Positions 27,794 to 35,518 of a stretch of DNA of 64,000 nt are shown here, in pieces (the stretch's first letter is position 1; the number at the start of each line of letters is the position of its first letter). The translations under genes and the position numbers were made by a program. The DNA is taken from positions 2,790,001 through 2,854,000 of the forward strand of contig NZ_CP021323.1 in NCBI RefSeq assembly GCF_002155145.1, in the 5' to 3' direction. The notes under the pieces were generated by a model that was not told the DNA's origin, did not search any database, and worked only from the letters and a program-made list of their open reading frames with translations. The stretch is from Kushneria konosiri. Its GTDB lineage: Bacteria; Pseudomonadota; Gammaproteobacteria; Pseudomonadales; Halomonadaceae.

Positions 27794-30076
27794 ATGAGGT
27801 ATTTTTTGAAAGAGAGCCTGCAGATCTGGTGCGCCCAGCGTCTGGCCAGCCGCGGCTGGCATCGTGAGGTGCCGCCCGAGCGTGGCATGAGTGTGTCCCG
27901 TGCCCTTGCTCGCCTGCGCAGTATGGAGATCGATGAACCCGGCGCCCTGGGATGGCAAATGATAGGGCGCCTTGACCAGTCTCAGCGCGATGAGGCGGTT
28001 ACCATGCTGGTGCTGGCCTTCAATGCGCAGTGGCTGGATGAACAGGCACTTTCGCAGTGGCTGAGCTGGCTTCAGGGAAGCCTTGCTCATGCGCCCTGGC
28101 CCGATCAGGGTGACAGCACCATCTGGCGTGCGCGCGCCCCCTTTGCCCCCATCATGATCGACAGCCTCTCAGCGGCCGAGCTGGAGCGTGAGCGCACCGG
28201 TCATTTTCTGAGTCATGTCTGGTCGATTCACGAGCGGGATGAGCTCATCCGCATGCTGCTGTGGCTGGCGGGGCAAGGGCACCGGCATGGCTGGGAGCTC
28301 GATCATCAACGTTTTAGTGCCATGAATACTGCCCAGCGGTTGAAATGGCATGCGCAGATGGCGCCGCAGGCCACCTATGCCGCCACGCTTGAGGCTTTTG
28401 TCGTTCAGGGGCAGCCTCGCGATGTGGCTGCGTGGGACTGGTTGCGTCTGGTGGATCTGGCCTGGGCCGGTATGGCCATGGGTTGGCTGGATCAGGACGA
28501 GGCCAGAGGGTTTGCCGCACACGGGGTGGACCTTCTGACGCGCCGCTATGACAGCTGGCATCAGGTGGCTCTGGCCTGGCAGCGTGGTCGCAGTCTGCAT
28601 GAAGGACTCGATCTGATGGAGAGCTTCACCACTGACTGGCAGCTGTTGCTGGAAGCCGATGACAGTCCCTGGCAGATACCGCTGCATCAATTGCTCGGGG
28701 ACGATCTTCGTGACCGCTCACGGGACATGATTCGTGGACTTCGAAGCAGCGCTCGCCATTGGGCGCTCGCCGTGGCCTCGGTCAGGGAGTCCGATCTGCT
28801 GTACCGGCAGGCGGTAGCACCCGTTGCCAGCGATGAGCAGCGTCAACAAAGCCGGGAATATCTTCACGAGGTGCTGGACTGGCGACCGGAAGAGGGGATC
28901 GCGGGACTATCACGTTTCTGGATGCCGGCTCAGGTGCATCATCTCAATCAGCTGGCGTCTGATGCACTGCATGGCAGGCTGCCGCCCGTCGAGACGCCCT
29001 TTGGAAACCCTTCTCCCGAGCTGCTGGCCTGTCGTCCGCGACTGGCAAGCTGTGCCTCGGTTTCAGCCACGATCATCATGGCTGAAAAGTATGCTTTCCA
29101 TCTTCAGATGTTTGAAAGCGCCGGCTACGGCGAAACCGAGGCACTGGCGCGCTATCACACAAGACTGGCGGCCACGCTTGATCGTCACTATCTGTGCGTG
29201 GATGCCATGCTGGAAGCCTGGGTGCGGTGGGAGCGGGCCCTGCCCGAGGACGGCAATCAGGAGTCTCTGGCCGAAGATATCGAATGGCATCGTCAGGATC
29301 CCGGTAGTCCCTTTCATTGGCTGACTGCGCCAACCGGTTTTCAGAGAGAGCCGGGCAAGCGGCCATCGCTGTCCCGGTTCACGGCACTTTCCCTGTCGGG
29401 ACCGCTCAATTCTGCGCTCTGGGGTGAGCCTGAGCCACAGTATGGCGCTCAGGTCAGTGACATTCGTGACTGGCTCGATAGCCACTACGGGATTGAGGGC
29501 ACGGTGGCGCTGATTCGCTTTCTCGATTTTCTGGTCGAGGCCGGAGACCGGCAGGAGTATTTGATCAATTATGGCCCCTATACGCTTAATCGACGGCGTC
29601 TGAAGGAAGAAATTGCCGTTCTTGAATCGGCGCAGCGCAGTGAAGACGAAGGCGTTCATCTGGAGCGTCTGCGACGCGTTTTGAAAAATGACCATCACTG
29701 TAACGATATCGACATGGCCGCATGGGATATCGCGCAGCTGGTGGATCTCGCCGCTGCTGGAAGGCAAATGGGCTGGTTGAGTCCTGACAGGTTTCACCAC
29801 TATCTGGACCAGGCGTTACAGCTGGCCTCTCATCATTACAGTGACTGGTGGGCCTACGGCGGGGGCATGCTGGCGGGTTACAGTTTTTTCATGGTGGCGA
29901 CCCCCGAGCGAGAGCATTTTCTTGCAGAGTTCAATCAGGCCATGACGGCCTGGCAAACCGGGCTGCCGCCACTGGCCGGTTGCTGGGCAAGTCTTGATTT
30001 TCCGGGAACTCAGGCAAGGCGGTGGCCTCCATTGCATGCAGACACATTGCCGGGTGATGAACGCATTCTGCACTAG
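27794..30076 (+). CDS. DUF1266 protein with two domain copies
   Basis: A 760-residue soluble protein, rich in Trp and His. The DUF1266 pattern (AWD.xRLVDL..GMAMGWLDxDEA ... SWxxxxxAWQRGR) appears near residues 213-275. It appears again near 640-700 as AWDIAQLVDLAAAGRQMGWL ... YSDWWAYGGGMLAGYSF. DUF1266 is found in E. coli YbeR/YbeU/YbeT-type proteins of unknown function. No signal peptide or membrane segment is visible. It lies 66 bp after the acyltransferase and may share its transcript. I assign no function. Confidence 0.7.
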   Translation: MRYFLKESLQIWCAQRLASRGWHREVPPERGMSVSRALARLRSMEIDEPGALGWQMIGRLDQSQRDEAVTMLVLAFNAQWLDEQALSQWLSWLQGSLAHAPWPDQGDSTIWRARAPFAPIMIDSLSAAELERERTGHFLSHVWSIHERDELIRMLLWLAGQGHRHGWELDHQRFSAMNTAQRLKWHAQMAPQATYAATLEAFVVQGQPRDVAAWDWLRLVDLAWAGMAMGWLDQDEARGFAAHGVDLLTRRYDSWHQVALAWQRGRSLHEGLDLMESFTTDWQLLLEADDSPWQIPLHQLLGDDLRDRSRDMIRGLRSSARHWALAVASVRESDLLYRQAVAPVASDEQRQQSREYLHEVLDWRPEEGIAGLSRFWMPAQVHHLNQLASDALHGRLPPVETPFGNPSPELLACRPRLASCASVSATIIMAEKYAFHLQMFESAGYGETEALARYHTRLAATLDRHYLCVDAMLEAWVRWERALPEDGNQESLAEDIEWHRQDPGSPFHWLTAPTGFQREPGKRPSLSRFTALSLSGPLNSALWGEPEPQYGAQVSDIRDWLDSHYGIEGTVALIRFLDFLVEAGDRQEYLINYGPYTLNRRRLKEEIAVLESAQRSEDEGVHLERLRRVLKNDHHCNDIDMAAWDIAQLVDLAAAGRQMGWLSPDRFHHYLDQALQLASHHYSDWWAYGGGMLAGYSFFMVATPEREHFLAEFNQAMTAWQTGLPPLAGCWASLDFPGTQARRWPPLHADTLPGDERILH

Positions 30077-30297
30077 CGCGCCAAAGAGTAACTGCTTGGT
30101 ATCCTTGAGTAACTTTTGTATGAATTTCGATTAATACTTTAGTCATGACAAGGGTGGTTTGATTAATTTTTAATACTCGCCACTTCCGATCAAATTCCTT
30201 AACATCCTGAATGCGTTGTGCTTGACGCCTTTTATTCTCTGACACGCAACACTTTCAGGATGCTTCCAGTGCTCGATCAACAAAAAGGGCCGTATAC

Positions 30298-30894
30298 ATG
30301 CGGCGAATAATCATGAGTGGTCTGGTTTGTCTGGCTTTGGGGGGGTGTGCAGCGTCGCAGCCCGGTTCACAGGATGGAGCGAAGGACATGGCAATGCTTT
30401 CGCTTTCGACGGTCAAAGCGTCGAAAGCGAAAGCAGGAAGAAACCAGGGCCAGCCTCCCCGATATGACTACACGTCTTTCGAGGATGCCTATTCGGTCGA
30501 TGTAGAAGCGGCATTGATGGCTGAATATGATACCTGGCAGGGGACACCCTATCGATATGGTGGCGAAAGCAGTAATGGCATTGACTGTTCGGCACTGGTC
30601 CAGCAGATCTTTCGTGACAGCTTCAACTTTGATCTGCCGCGCACAACGGCAGGCCAGGTACTGACCGGGCGTCGTATCGAGAAAACGGCCCTCAAGGCCG
30701 GGGATCTGGTCTTTTTCCGACCATGGCGCGGTGACCGACACGTTGGCATTTATCTTGGCGATGGCCGCTTCATGCATGCTTCAAGCTCGAAAGGTGTCAG
30801 GATTTCCCGGCTGGATAACCCCTACTGGAGTCGCCATTACTGGCAGTCACGCCGAGCGCTTGAAGTTAATGCGCTTGCCATGCGAACCCCCTGA
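30298..30894 (+). CDS. NlpC/P60-family lipoprotein endopeptidase
   Basis: This 198-residue lipoprotein has the lipobox LALGGC, with lipidation at about Cys17. The C-terminal NlpC/P60 cysteine peptidase domain has the catalytic Cys in NGIDCSALVQ, His in DRHVGIYLGDG and a following His in FMHASSSKGV. Relatives (Spr/MepS, NlpC) cut peptide cross-links in peptidoglycan and act in the periplasm anchored to the outer membrane. Codons for about residues 33-46 form a perfect 16-bp inverted repeat. A strong terminator follows within 20 bases. Confidence 0.92.
   Translation: MRRIIMSGLVCLALGGCAASQPGSQDGAKDMAMLSLSTVKASKAKAGRNQGQPPRYDYTSFEDAYSVDVEAALMAEYDTWQGTPYRYGGESSNGIDCSALVQQIFRDSFNFDLPRTTAGQVLTGRRIEKTALKAGDLVFFRPWRGDRHVGIYLGDGRFMHASSSKGVRISRLDNPYWSRHYWQSRRALEVNALAMRTP
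30396..30434. repeat. Perfect 16-bp inverted repeat inside the NlpC/P60 gene
   Basis: Arms 30396-30411 and 30419-30434 are exact reverse complements with a 7-nt spacer. The right arm codes for alternating Lys/Ala/Ser residues in a low-complexity linker. In the mRNA it would form a strong hairpin about 100 bases after the start codon. Confidence 0.9.
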
Positions 30895-30907
30895 TCGTTT
30901 TTTCTCG

Positions 30908-30945
30908 AAAAAGGGCCGATACCGTTGTGGTATCGGCCCTTTTTT
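30908..30945 (+). terminator. Rho-independent terminator after the NlpC/P60 gene
   Basis: AAAAAGGGCCGATACC / GGTATCGGCCCTTTTTT is a 16-bp stem with a 5-nt loop and a T-run, one of the strongest terminators in the window. Confidence 0.95.
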
Positions 30946-31061
30946 ATGCCGGATGAAATGATCTTGCAGGGTTTCTGACGTGATATTGCTCTGCTGGCTC
31001 TCTCGAACCCTTCAATCCTGTTGTTCAAATACTGCCTTGATGCTTCAAGTGTCGCTATTTA

Positions 31062-31090
31062 TTGTACAAAACATATAAATATATTATACA
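31062..31090 (+). promoter_or_regulatory. Sigma-70-like promoter upstream of the MTase-like gene
   Basis: TTGTAC (31062-31067) and TATACA (31085-31090) lie 17 bases apart in a strikingly AT-rich stretch, about 60 bases before the start at 31153. Confidence 0.6.
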
Positions 31091-31152
31091 GTGACGATGG
31101 TAAGTGATCGGCAGGATGCTGGTCAGGATCTTGATTTCAGGAATCATCAGGT

Positions 31153-31872
31153 ATGGATACCCAATATTCAGGGCTTTCGGCTCCTGCGGCTGATGTAATG
31201 CCGCCTTCAATGGCCTCGGCCGCCGTCGATGATGTACTTTCGACGCAATCCATTTGCAAGCGTTCGCACGGCCACGCCATATCACTGCTTGATATTGCGC
31301 CCCACCATCGCGTGCTCGATATGTATGGCTCCGGTCAGCAGCGCATGCATCTGATCGCCAGTAAACTGGACGAGCGTGGTGAACTGGTCGCCAATATCAT
31401 GGGAGCGCTGTCTCTGGAAGGTATCGAGCGCCGATATACCCCCAACAACGTCATCATGGCGCGTTTGAACGATCAACGGCTGTCCTCGGAAGAGGTAGGA
31501 GTCTTTGATCGTGTACTGCTTGATATCCCAGCACTGATTGGGCGCCATTTAACGCCACGTCAGCGTTCAGAGCGTTTGGTATCACTGCTGCTTCGTGCCA
31601 TTTCGCTTTGCCGGAATGGCGGGCGAGTGGTGTATATGACGCATGATCATCTGGCGCAAAACAATGAGATGGTGATTGACCAGGTGATAAACGATGCCCA
31701 CAAGGGCGTCGCGCTTCGCAATATCGTGCCCCCTCATGCGATCGGTAGCCCGGGCATGACCTTCTGTGGCGGCCAGCAGCTGGATCCAAGGATTGCAGGA
31801 ACTTTCCATATTGGTACCAAAGCGAGCAGTGACAAGCGCTTTCTGGCCGTTTTCGAGTGTGACTACAACTGA
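31153..31872 (+). CDS. RNA m5C methyltransferase-like protein (RsmB/RsmF/NSUN fold) lacking catalytic cysteines
   Basis: The 239 residues follow the NSUN/RsmF methyltransferase core in order. Motif I is RVLDMYGSGQQR in place of DLCAAPGGK, followed by GELVANI. Motif IV is DRVLLDIPAL in place of LLDAPCSG, then LCRNGGRVVYMTH in place of GG.LVYSTCS. A C-terminal FLAVFE strand closes the domain. Both cysteines needed for m5C chemistry and the glycine-rich SAM loop are altered, and the N-terminal and PUA-like parts of RsmF are absent. I read it as a pseudoenzyme or an RNA/SAM-binding protein, not an active methylase. The homology is inferred from motif order. Confidence 0.6.
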   Translation: MDTQYSGLSAPAADVMPPSMASAAVDDVLSTQSICKRSHGHAISLLDIAPHHRVLDMYGSGQQRMHLIASKLDERGELVANIMGALSLEGIERRYTPNNVIMARLNDQRLSSEEVGVFDRVLLDIPALIGRHLTPRQRSERLVSLLLRAISLCRNGGRVVYMTHDHLAQNNEMVIDQVINDAHKGVALRNIVPPHAIGSPGMTFCGGQQLDPRIAGTFHIGTKASSDKRFLAVFECDYN

Positions 31873-31944
31873 GCTGGTGTCAGCATCGACGCCACTTTCG
31901 ACCATCACTACAATGACGCCTCTTTTGCCTTCCCGGTACCGAGG

Positions 31945-32631
31945 ATGTCTTACCTGATCGTTCATCTGCGCCGCTCATGCCAATCCATTGGATCATGGGT
32001 GGCGTATCAGCTTATTGACCTGCGTGTATCACCGGCGGGGCTCGCACTGGCGGCCATCGCATCCGGGGTCGCCACACTGCCTGCACTTTATGCACATCAA
32101 ACGCTGCTGGCAGCGTTTTTTATCGCGCTGTATCGCCTCTTGAGCATTCTTTCGGGCCGGATTTCCAAAGCGATGGGGCACCTCGATATCAGGCAACGTT
32201 ATCTGCGCCCCTTCATGGAAATTATTCTGGTGCTGTCGGTCATGGGCGGACTGTCACTCTATCAACCCGAAAAATTTTTCCTGCCGGCGCTAGTGCTTTT
32301 AATCGTGACGCTCGTGTTTGATCTTGAACGACGATTGACTGCGCTGTTGCTGGAGGCTCAGGAGAGGGTTGCCAAAACCGGCAGGGTAGAACGCCTGATG
32401 GACGGAGTTACCGGTAGCCCGGGACGAACGATTCTTTTGATCGCTGCCTGTTATGAGCCAACATGGTTTTTCTGGAGTGCCCCGGGGTTTGCGGGGATCT
32501 GTCTGACGATATTGGTCTGGCGGCTGATTTCCAACTATCGCCAGTTGGGGATGCATTCAAGGGACTGGTTTTTTATTGAAGTCGAAACATCTGAACCTGG
32601 CGCATCGAGCGGGGCAGATTCTCAAGGTTAA
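31945..32631 (+). CDS. CDP-alcohol phosphatidyltransferase-like membrane protein lacking the catalytic Asp motif
   Basis: A 228-residue protein with five to six membrane helices. The N-terminal layout (SPAGLALAAIASGVATLPALY ... ALYRLLSILSGRISK ... FLPALVLLIVTLVFDLERR) resembles the YnjF-like CDP-alcohol phosphatidyltransferase group. The metal-binding pattern DxxDGxxAR(x8)GxxxDxxxD is replaced by LSILSGRISK...YLRPFME, so the essential aspartates are missing. GAGG lies almost against the ATG, so the exact start is uncertain. It is 72 bp after the MTase-like gene and likely cotranscribed with it. Function unknown. Confidence 0.5.
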   Translation: MSYLIVHLRRSCQSIGSWVAYQLIDLRVSPAGLALAAIASGVATLPALYAHQTLLAAFFIALYRLLSILSGRISKAMGHLDIRQRYLRPFMEIILVLSVMGGLSLYQPEKFFLPALVLLIVTLVFDLERRLTALLLEAQERVAKTGRVERLMDGVTGSPGRTILLIAACYEPTWFFWSAPGFAGICLTILVWRLISNYRQLGMHSRDWFFIEVETSEPGASSGADSQG

Positions 32632-32647
32632 AAAAGGACAGACATAA

Positions 32648-32673
32648 AAAAGGCAGCCCGCGGGCTGCCTTTT
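32648..32673. terminator. Bidirectional terminator
   Basis: AAAAGGCAGCCCG / CGGGCTGCCTTTT is a perfect palindrome with A- and T-runs on either side, between the plus-strand gene ending at 32631 and slyD on the minus strand. Confidence 0.9.
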
Positions 32674-32692
32674 AAACGCTAGGCGCTGGCAA

Positions 32693-33175
32693 TCAGTGCT
32701 GATGGCCGCCTTCGCCGTGCACGTGGCCGTGCTCGAGTTCTTCGGCGCTGGCTTCACGTACGGATTCAACGCTGACATCAAAGTTCAGGGTCTCGCCTGC
32801 GAGCGGATGGTTACCGTCAACAGTGACCGTGTCACCTTCAAGCTTGGTCACGGTGACCAGCAGCGGGCCGCCTTCGGTCTGTGCCTGGAACTGCATGCCC
32901 GGCTGAATGTCTTCAACGCCCTGGAAGGCATCACGCGGTACTTCCTGAACCAGAGAGGGCTGGACTTCGCCATAGCCTTCGCTGGGCTCAACGCGCGCCT
33001 GGAGAGTATCACCAGTGGATTTGCCTGCCAGTTCCTTTTCAAGGCCCGGAATAATGTTGCCGGAGCCGTGCAGATAGGAAAGCGGATCACGACCTTCAGA
33101 GCTGTCGAGGACTTCGCCAGCGTCGTTTTTCAGGGTGTAATGAAACGCTACTACCGTGTTCTCTGCGATCTGCAT
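32693..33175 (-). CDS. slyD: FKBP-type peptidyl-prolyl isomerase SlyD
   Basis: A 160-residue cytosolic PPIase-chaperone. The FKBP domain (LSYLHGSGNIIPGLEKEL, then NHPLAGETLNFDV) is interrupted by the IF chaperone insert (about residues 70-120). The tail HGHVHGEGGHQH is short and His-rich for nickel or zinc binding, though poorer in metal ligands than E. coli SlyD's. I chose the ATG at 33175 (MQIAENTVVAFHY) with AAGGA upstream. The frame is open further upstream to 33298 but without similarity. Roles include folding and hydrogenase nickel delivery in E. coli. Confidence 0.94.
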   Translation of the reverse strand: MQIAENTVVAFHYTLKNDAGEVLDSSEGRDPLSYLHGSGNIIPGLEKELAGKSTGDTLQARVEPSEGYGEVQPSLVQEVPRDAFQGVEDIQPGMQFQAQTEGGPLLVTVTKLEGDTVTVDGNHPLAGETLNFDVSVESVREASAEELEHGHVHGEGGHQH

Positions 33176-33465
33176 GATAAGGGTCCTTTTGCGTCGGTAC
33201 GTTTTAGGTTGCTCTGAAACTGTCGGGGGCATTGTCTCCATGGATGGCCTCCATGAATGCGTGCCGACGTGCTTGTTTACCAAGATGGCGACGGCCACAT
33301 GTTTTTCAACCCCGGGTGATCCATCAATTACGCTTTTTTTGCGATATCATGCCAACATGATGCTTGCCTGGATGCAGGGAGGCGTCATGACAGCCCGGCT
33401 GCACAGGCATTGTGCCCGGGGTCAAACCAAATTATAGATACTTAAATATTTGCGCAGGAGAGCTT

Positions 33466-33750
33466 ATGACCATTGCTGTCATCTGGATTGTAATCTTTGC
33501 CATTGCTACGGCTCTGGCATGGAAAGGCTGGGAAAGCGGCTTTGGCAAAATGGTCAATCGCTGGGTACCCGCCATGCTGCGCCTTGATGATGATCAGGGC
33601 AATCGCATTACATGGTCGGTCGTTGCCGGGGTGCTGTTGGCGACGCTGATGACCAACCCCGCTTCCATGCTGCTGACCCTGATTCTGATTGCCCTGATCG
33701 CTGTGATCGTTCGGGTCGTCATCCGCTTTGCATTGAGCAAGGTGCACTAA
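33466..33750 (+). CDS. Small membrane protein, unrecognised
   Basis: This 94-residue protein has one N-terminal membrane helix (MTIAVIWIVIFAIATALAW), a polar stretch of about 25 residues with WVPAMLRLDDDQG, and two C-terminal helices. AGGAGA lies eight bases before the ATG, so expression is likely. I do not recognise the family. It stands alone between slyD (divergent) and putP (convergent). Nothing in the sequence points to a function. Confidence 0.7.
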   Translation: MTIAVIWIVIFAIATALAWKGWESGFGKMVNRWVPAMLRLDDDQGNRITWSVVAGVLLATLMTNPASMLLTLILIALIAVIVRVVIRFALSKVH

Positions 33751-33831
33751 AACACAACGAGCGCCTCTGATCGTACCCGATAGGGAAATGACAGATCATC
33801 GTTTTGAAAGTGCTTTTACTGCATATCATCA

Positions 33832-33857
33832 AAAAGGGCTCCCTTGGGAGCCCTTTT
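33832..33857. terminator. Bidirectional terminator before putP end
   Basis: AAAAGGGCTCCC / GGGAGCCCTTTT with a TT loop, between the convergent small membrane gene and putP. It works in both directions. Confidence 0.92.
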
Positions 33858-33883
33858 GACGTTGCAACTGCTGTTGGAGGGTC

Positions 33884-35374
33884 TCAGCGAGTGATCTGCT
33901 TGTACTCACCGGAATCGTTGGTGGCCCGGCTGACCACCACGATGGCAATAAAGGAGGCGATGAAACCGGGAATGATTTCATAGACCCCAGGGCCACCCAG
34001 AAACGCTGCGTTCCAGCCCAGCGCAATCCAGACCATTACCGTCAGGGCTCCTGTGACCATCCCTGCGATGGCGCCAGCACCGTTGGTACGTGACCACATC
34101 AGTGACAGCAGAATCAGCGGGCCGAAAGCAGCACCAAAGCCTGCCCAGGCGTTACTCACAAGTCCCAGCACCTGAGAGTTCGGATCGGAGGCGATGAAGG
34201 CAGCCACGATACCTACCAGCAAAACGCTGACTCGACCTACCGTAACCGCTTCCTTCTCGGAGGCTTCCTTGCGAAGAAACAGACGATAGAAGTCTTCGGT
34301 CAGTGAGGATGAGGCCACCAGCAGCTGACTGGAGATGGTACTCATGATGGCCGCCAGCAGCGCGGCATAGAGGAAGCCGGTCACCAAGGGGTGAAACAGC
34401 AGATTCGCCAGGATGATAAAGATCGTTTCCGGATCATCGACCTGCATGCCGTTGCGGACGGCATAGGCCCGACCGAAGATCCCCAGCGAGACGGCACCAA
34501 TCATTGAAATGAGCATCCAGCTCATGCCGATGTTTCGAGCCACGGGGACATCCTTCAGGGAGCGGATGGCCATGAAGCGCACAATGATATGAGGCTGTCC
34601 GAAATACCCAAGCCCCCAGGTGACAGCCGACAGCCAGCCGACAAGGGTCAGCCCATCGGTCCAGGAAAGCAGTGTGGGATCAACCTCATTGAGGGTCTGC
34701 GAGGCCTGTGAAAAACCGCCGCCGCCTTCACCGAAGAGCACCACGGCCGGCATGATCACCAGCGCCAGCATCATGATACAGCCCTGTACGAAATCCGTCA
34801 GGCTGACGGCAAGAAAGCCCCCGACCACCGTATAGACCAGCACCACGCCCAGGGTAATGACGATGCCGGTGCCATAGTCGCCCAGGCCGCCGATATTGAT
34901 CAGACCGGAGAAGGCGCTTTGAAACAGCTTGCCGCCTGCGACCAGACCCGAAGCGGTATAGATGGAAAAGAAGACCACGATGACGATTGCGGATACCACG
35001 CGCAAGGCCATGGCACGGGTAGGAAAACGATTGGCCAGGAAGGCGGGAATCGTAATGGCGTTGCCATAGTGCACCGTCTGTTCACGAAGACGAGGGGCCA
35101 CCAGCAGCCAGTTGAAAAAGGCCCCTACCAGTAGCCCGACTCCAATCCAGGCTGATCCCAGGCCCGAGGCGAACATCGCACCGGGAAGTCCCAGCAGCAG
35201 CCAGCCGCTCATGTCCGATGCCCCTGCTGACAGGGCAGCGACCTGTGGGCTGAGCGTTCGACCACCGAGCATATAGTCTTCGGAGGTGGAGGTGGATGTG
35301 CGCATGGCGTACACGCCGATCGCGATCATGAGCGCAAAGTAAGCGAAAAGGCTGATCCAGACACCGATAGCCAT
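33884..35374 (-). CDS. putP: Sodium/proline symporter
   Basis: A 496-residue member of the SSS (solute:sodium symporter) family with about 13 membrane helices. Typical PutP stretches are SEDYMLGGRTLSPQVAALSAGASDMSGWLL near the start, AVSLTDFVQGCIM, and AGFGAAFGPLILLSLMW. It imports proline with sodium, useful for both nutrition and osmoprotection in a halophile. CAGGAG lies before the ATG. It lies 145 bp downstream of putA on the same strand, the usual put gene pair. Confidence 0.94.
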   Translation of the reverse strand: MAIGVWISLFAYFALMIAIGVYAMRTSTSTSEDYMLGGRTLSPQVAALSAGASDMSGWLLLGLPGAMFASGLGSAWIGVGLLVGAFFNWLLVAPRLREQTVHYGNAITIPAFLANRFPTRAMALRVVSAIVIVVFFSIYTASGLVAGGKLFQSAFSGLINIGGLGDYGTGIVITLGVVLVYTVVGGFLAVSLTDFVQGCIMMLALVIMPAVVLFGEGGGGFSQASQTLNEVDPTLLSWTDGLTLVGWLSAVTWGLGYFGQPHIIVRFMAIRSLKDVPVARNIGMSWMLISMIGAVSLGIFGRAYAVRNGMQVDDPETIFIILANLLFHPLVTGFLYAALLAAIMSTISSQLLVASSSLTEDFYRLFLRKEASEKEAVTVGRVSVLLVGIVAAFIASDPNSQVLGLVSNAWAGFGAAFGPLILLSLMWSRTNGAGAIAGMVTGALTVMVWIALGWNAAFLGGPGVYEIIPGFIASFIAIVVVSRATNDSGEYKQITR

Positions 35375-35436
35375 AGAATTCTCCTGTGTTCTGATTATTA
35401 GGCCGGAATGTTTCCTGCAAGCGTCATGAGCAGGCC

Positions 35437-35499
35437 GCGCGCGGATGGAAAACCCTTTTTGACGTTGTTTTCAACTACAAATGGTGATCCACCGCGCGC
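35437..35499. other. Long-range stem in the putA-putP gap
   Basis: GCGCGCGGATGGA (35437-35449) and TCCACCGCGCGC (35488-35499) can pair with a one-base bulge. The intervening 38 bases contain a smaller GTTG/CAAC hairpin near 35464. It could limit read-through from putA into putP. Confidence 0.35.
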
Positions 35500-35518
35500 G
35501 TGACTTATGGGGTCTGGA

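Noticed and set aside
26783-28090. 435-codon open frame on the minus strand
   Set aside because: Covers the end of the acyltransferase gene and the start of the DUF1266 gene; Gln/His-rich antisense reading without motifs.
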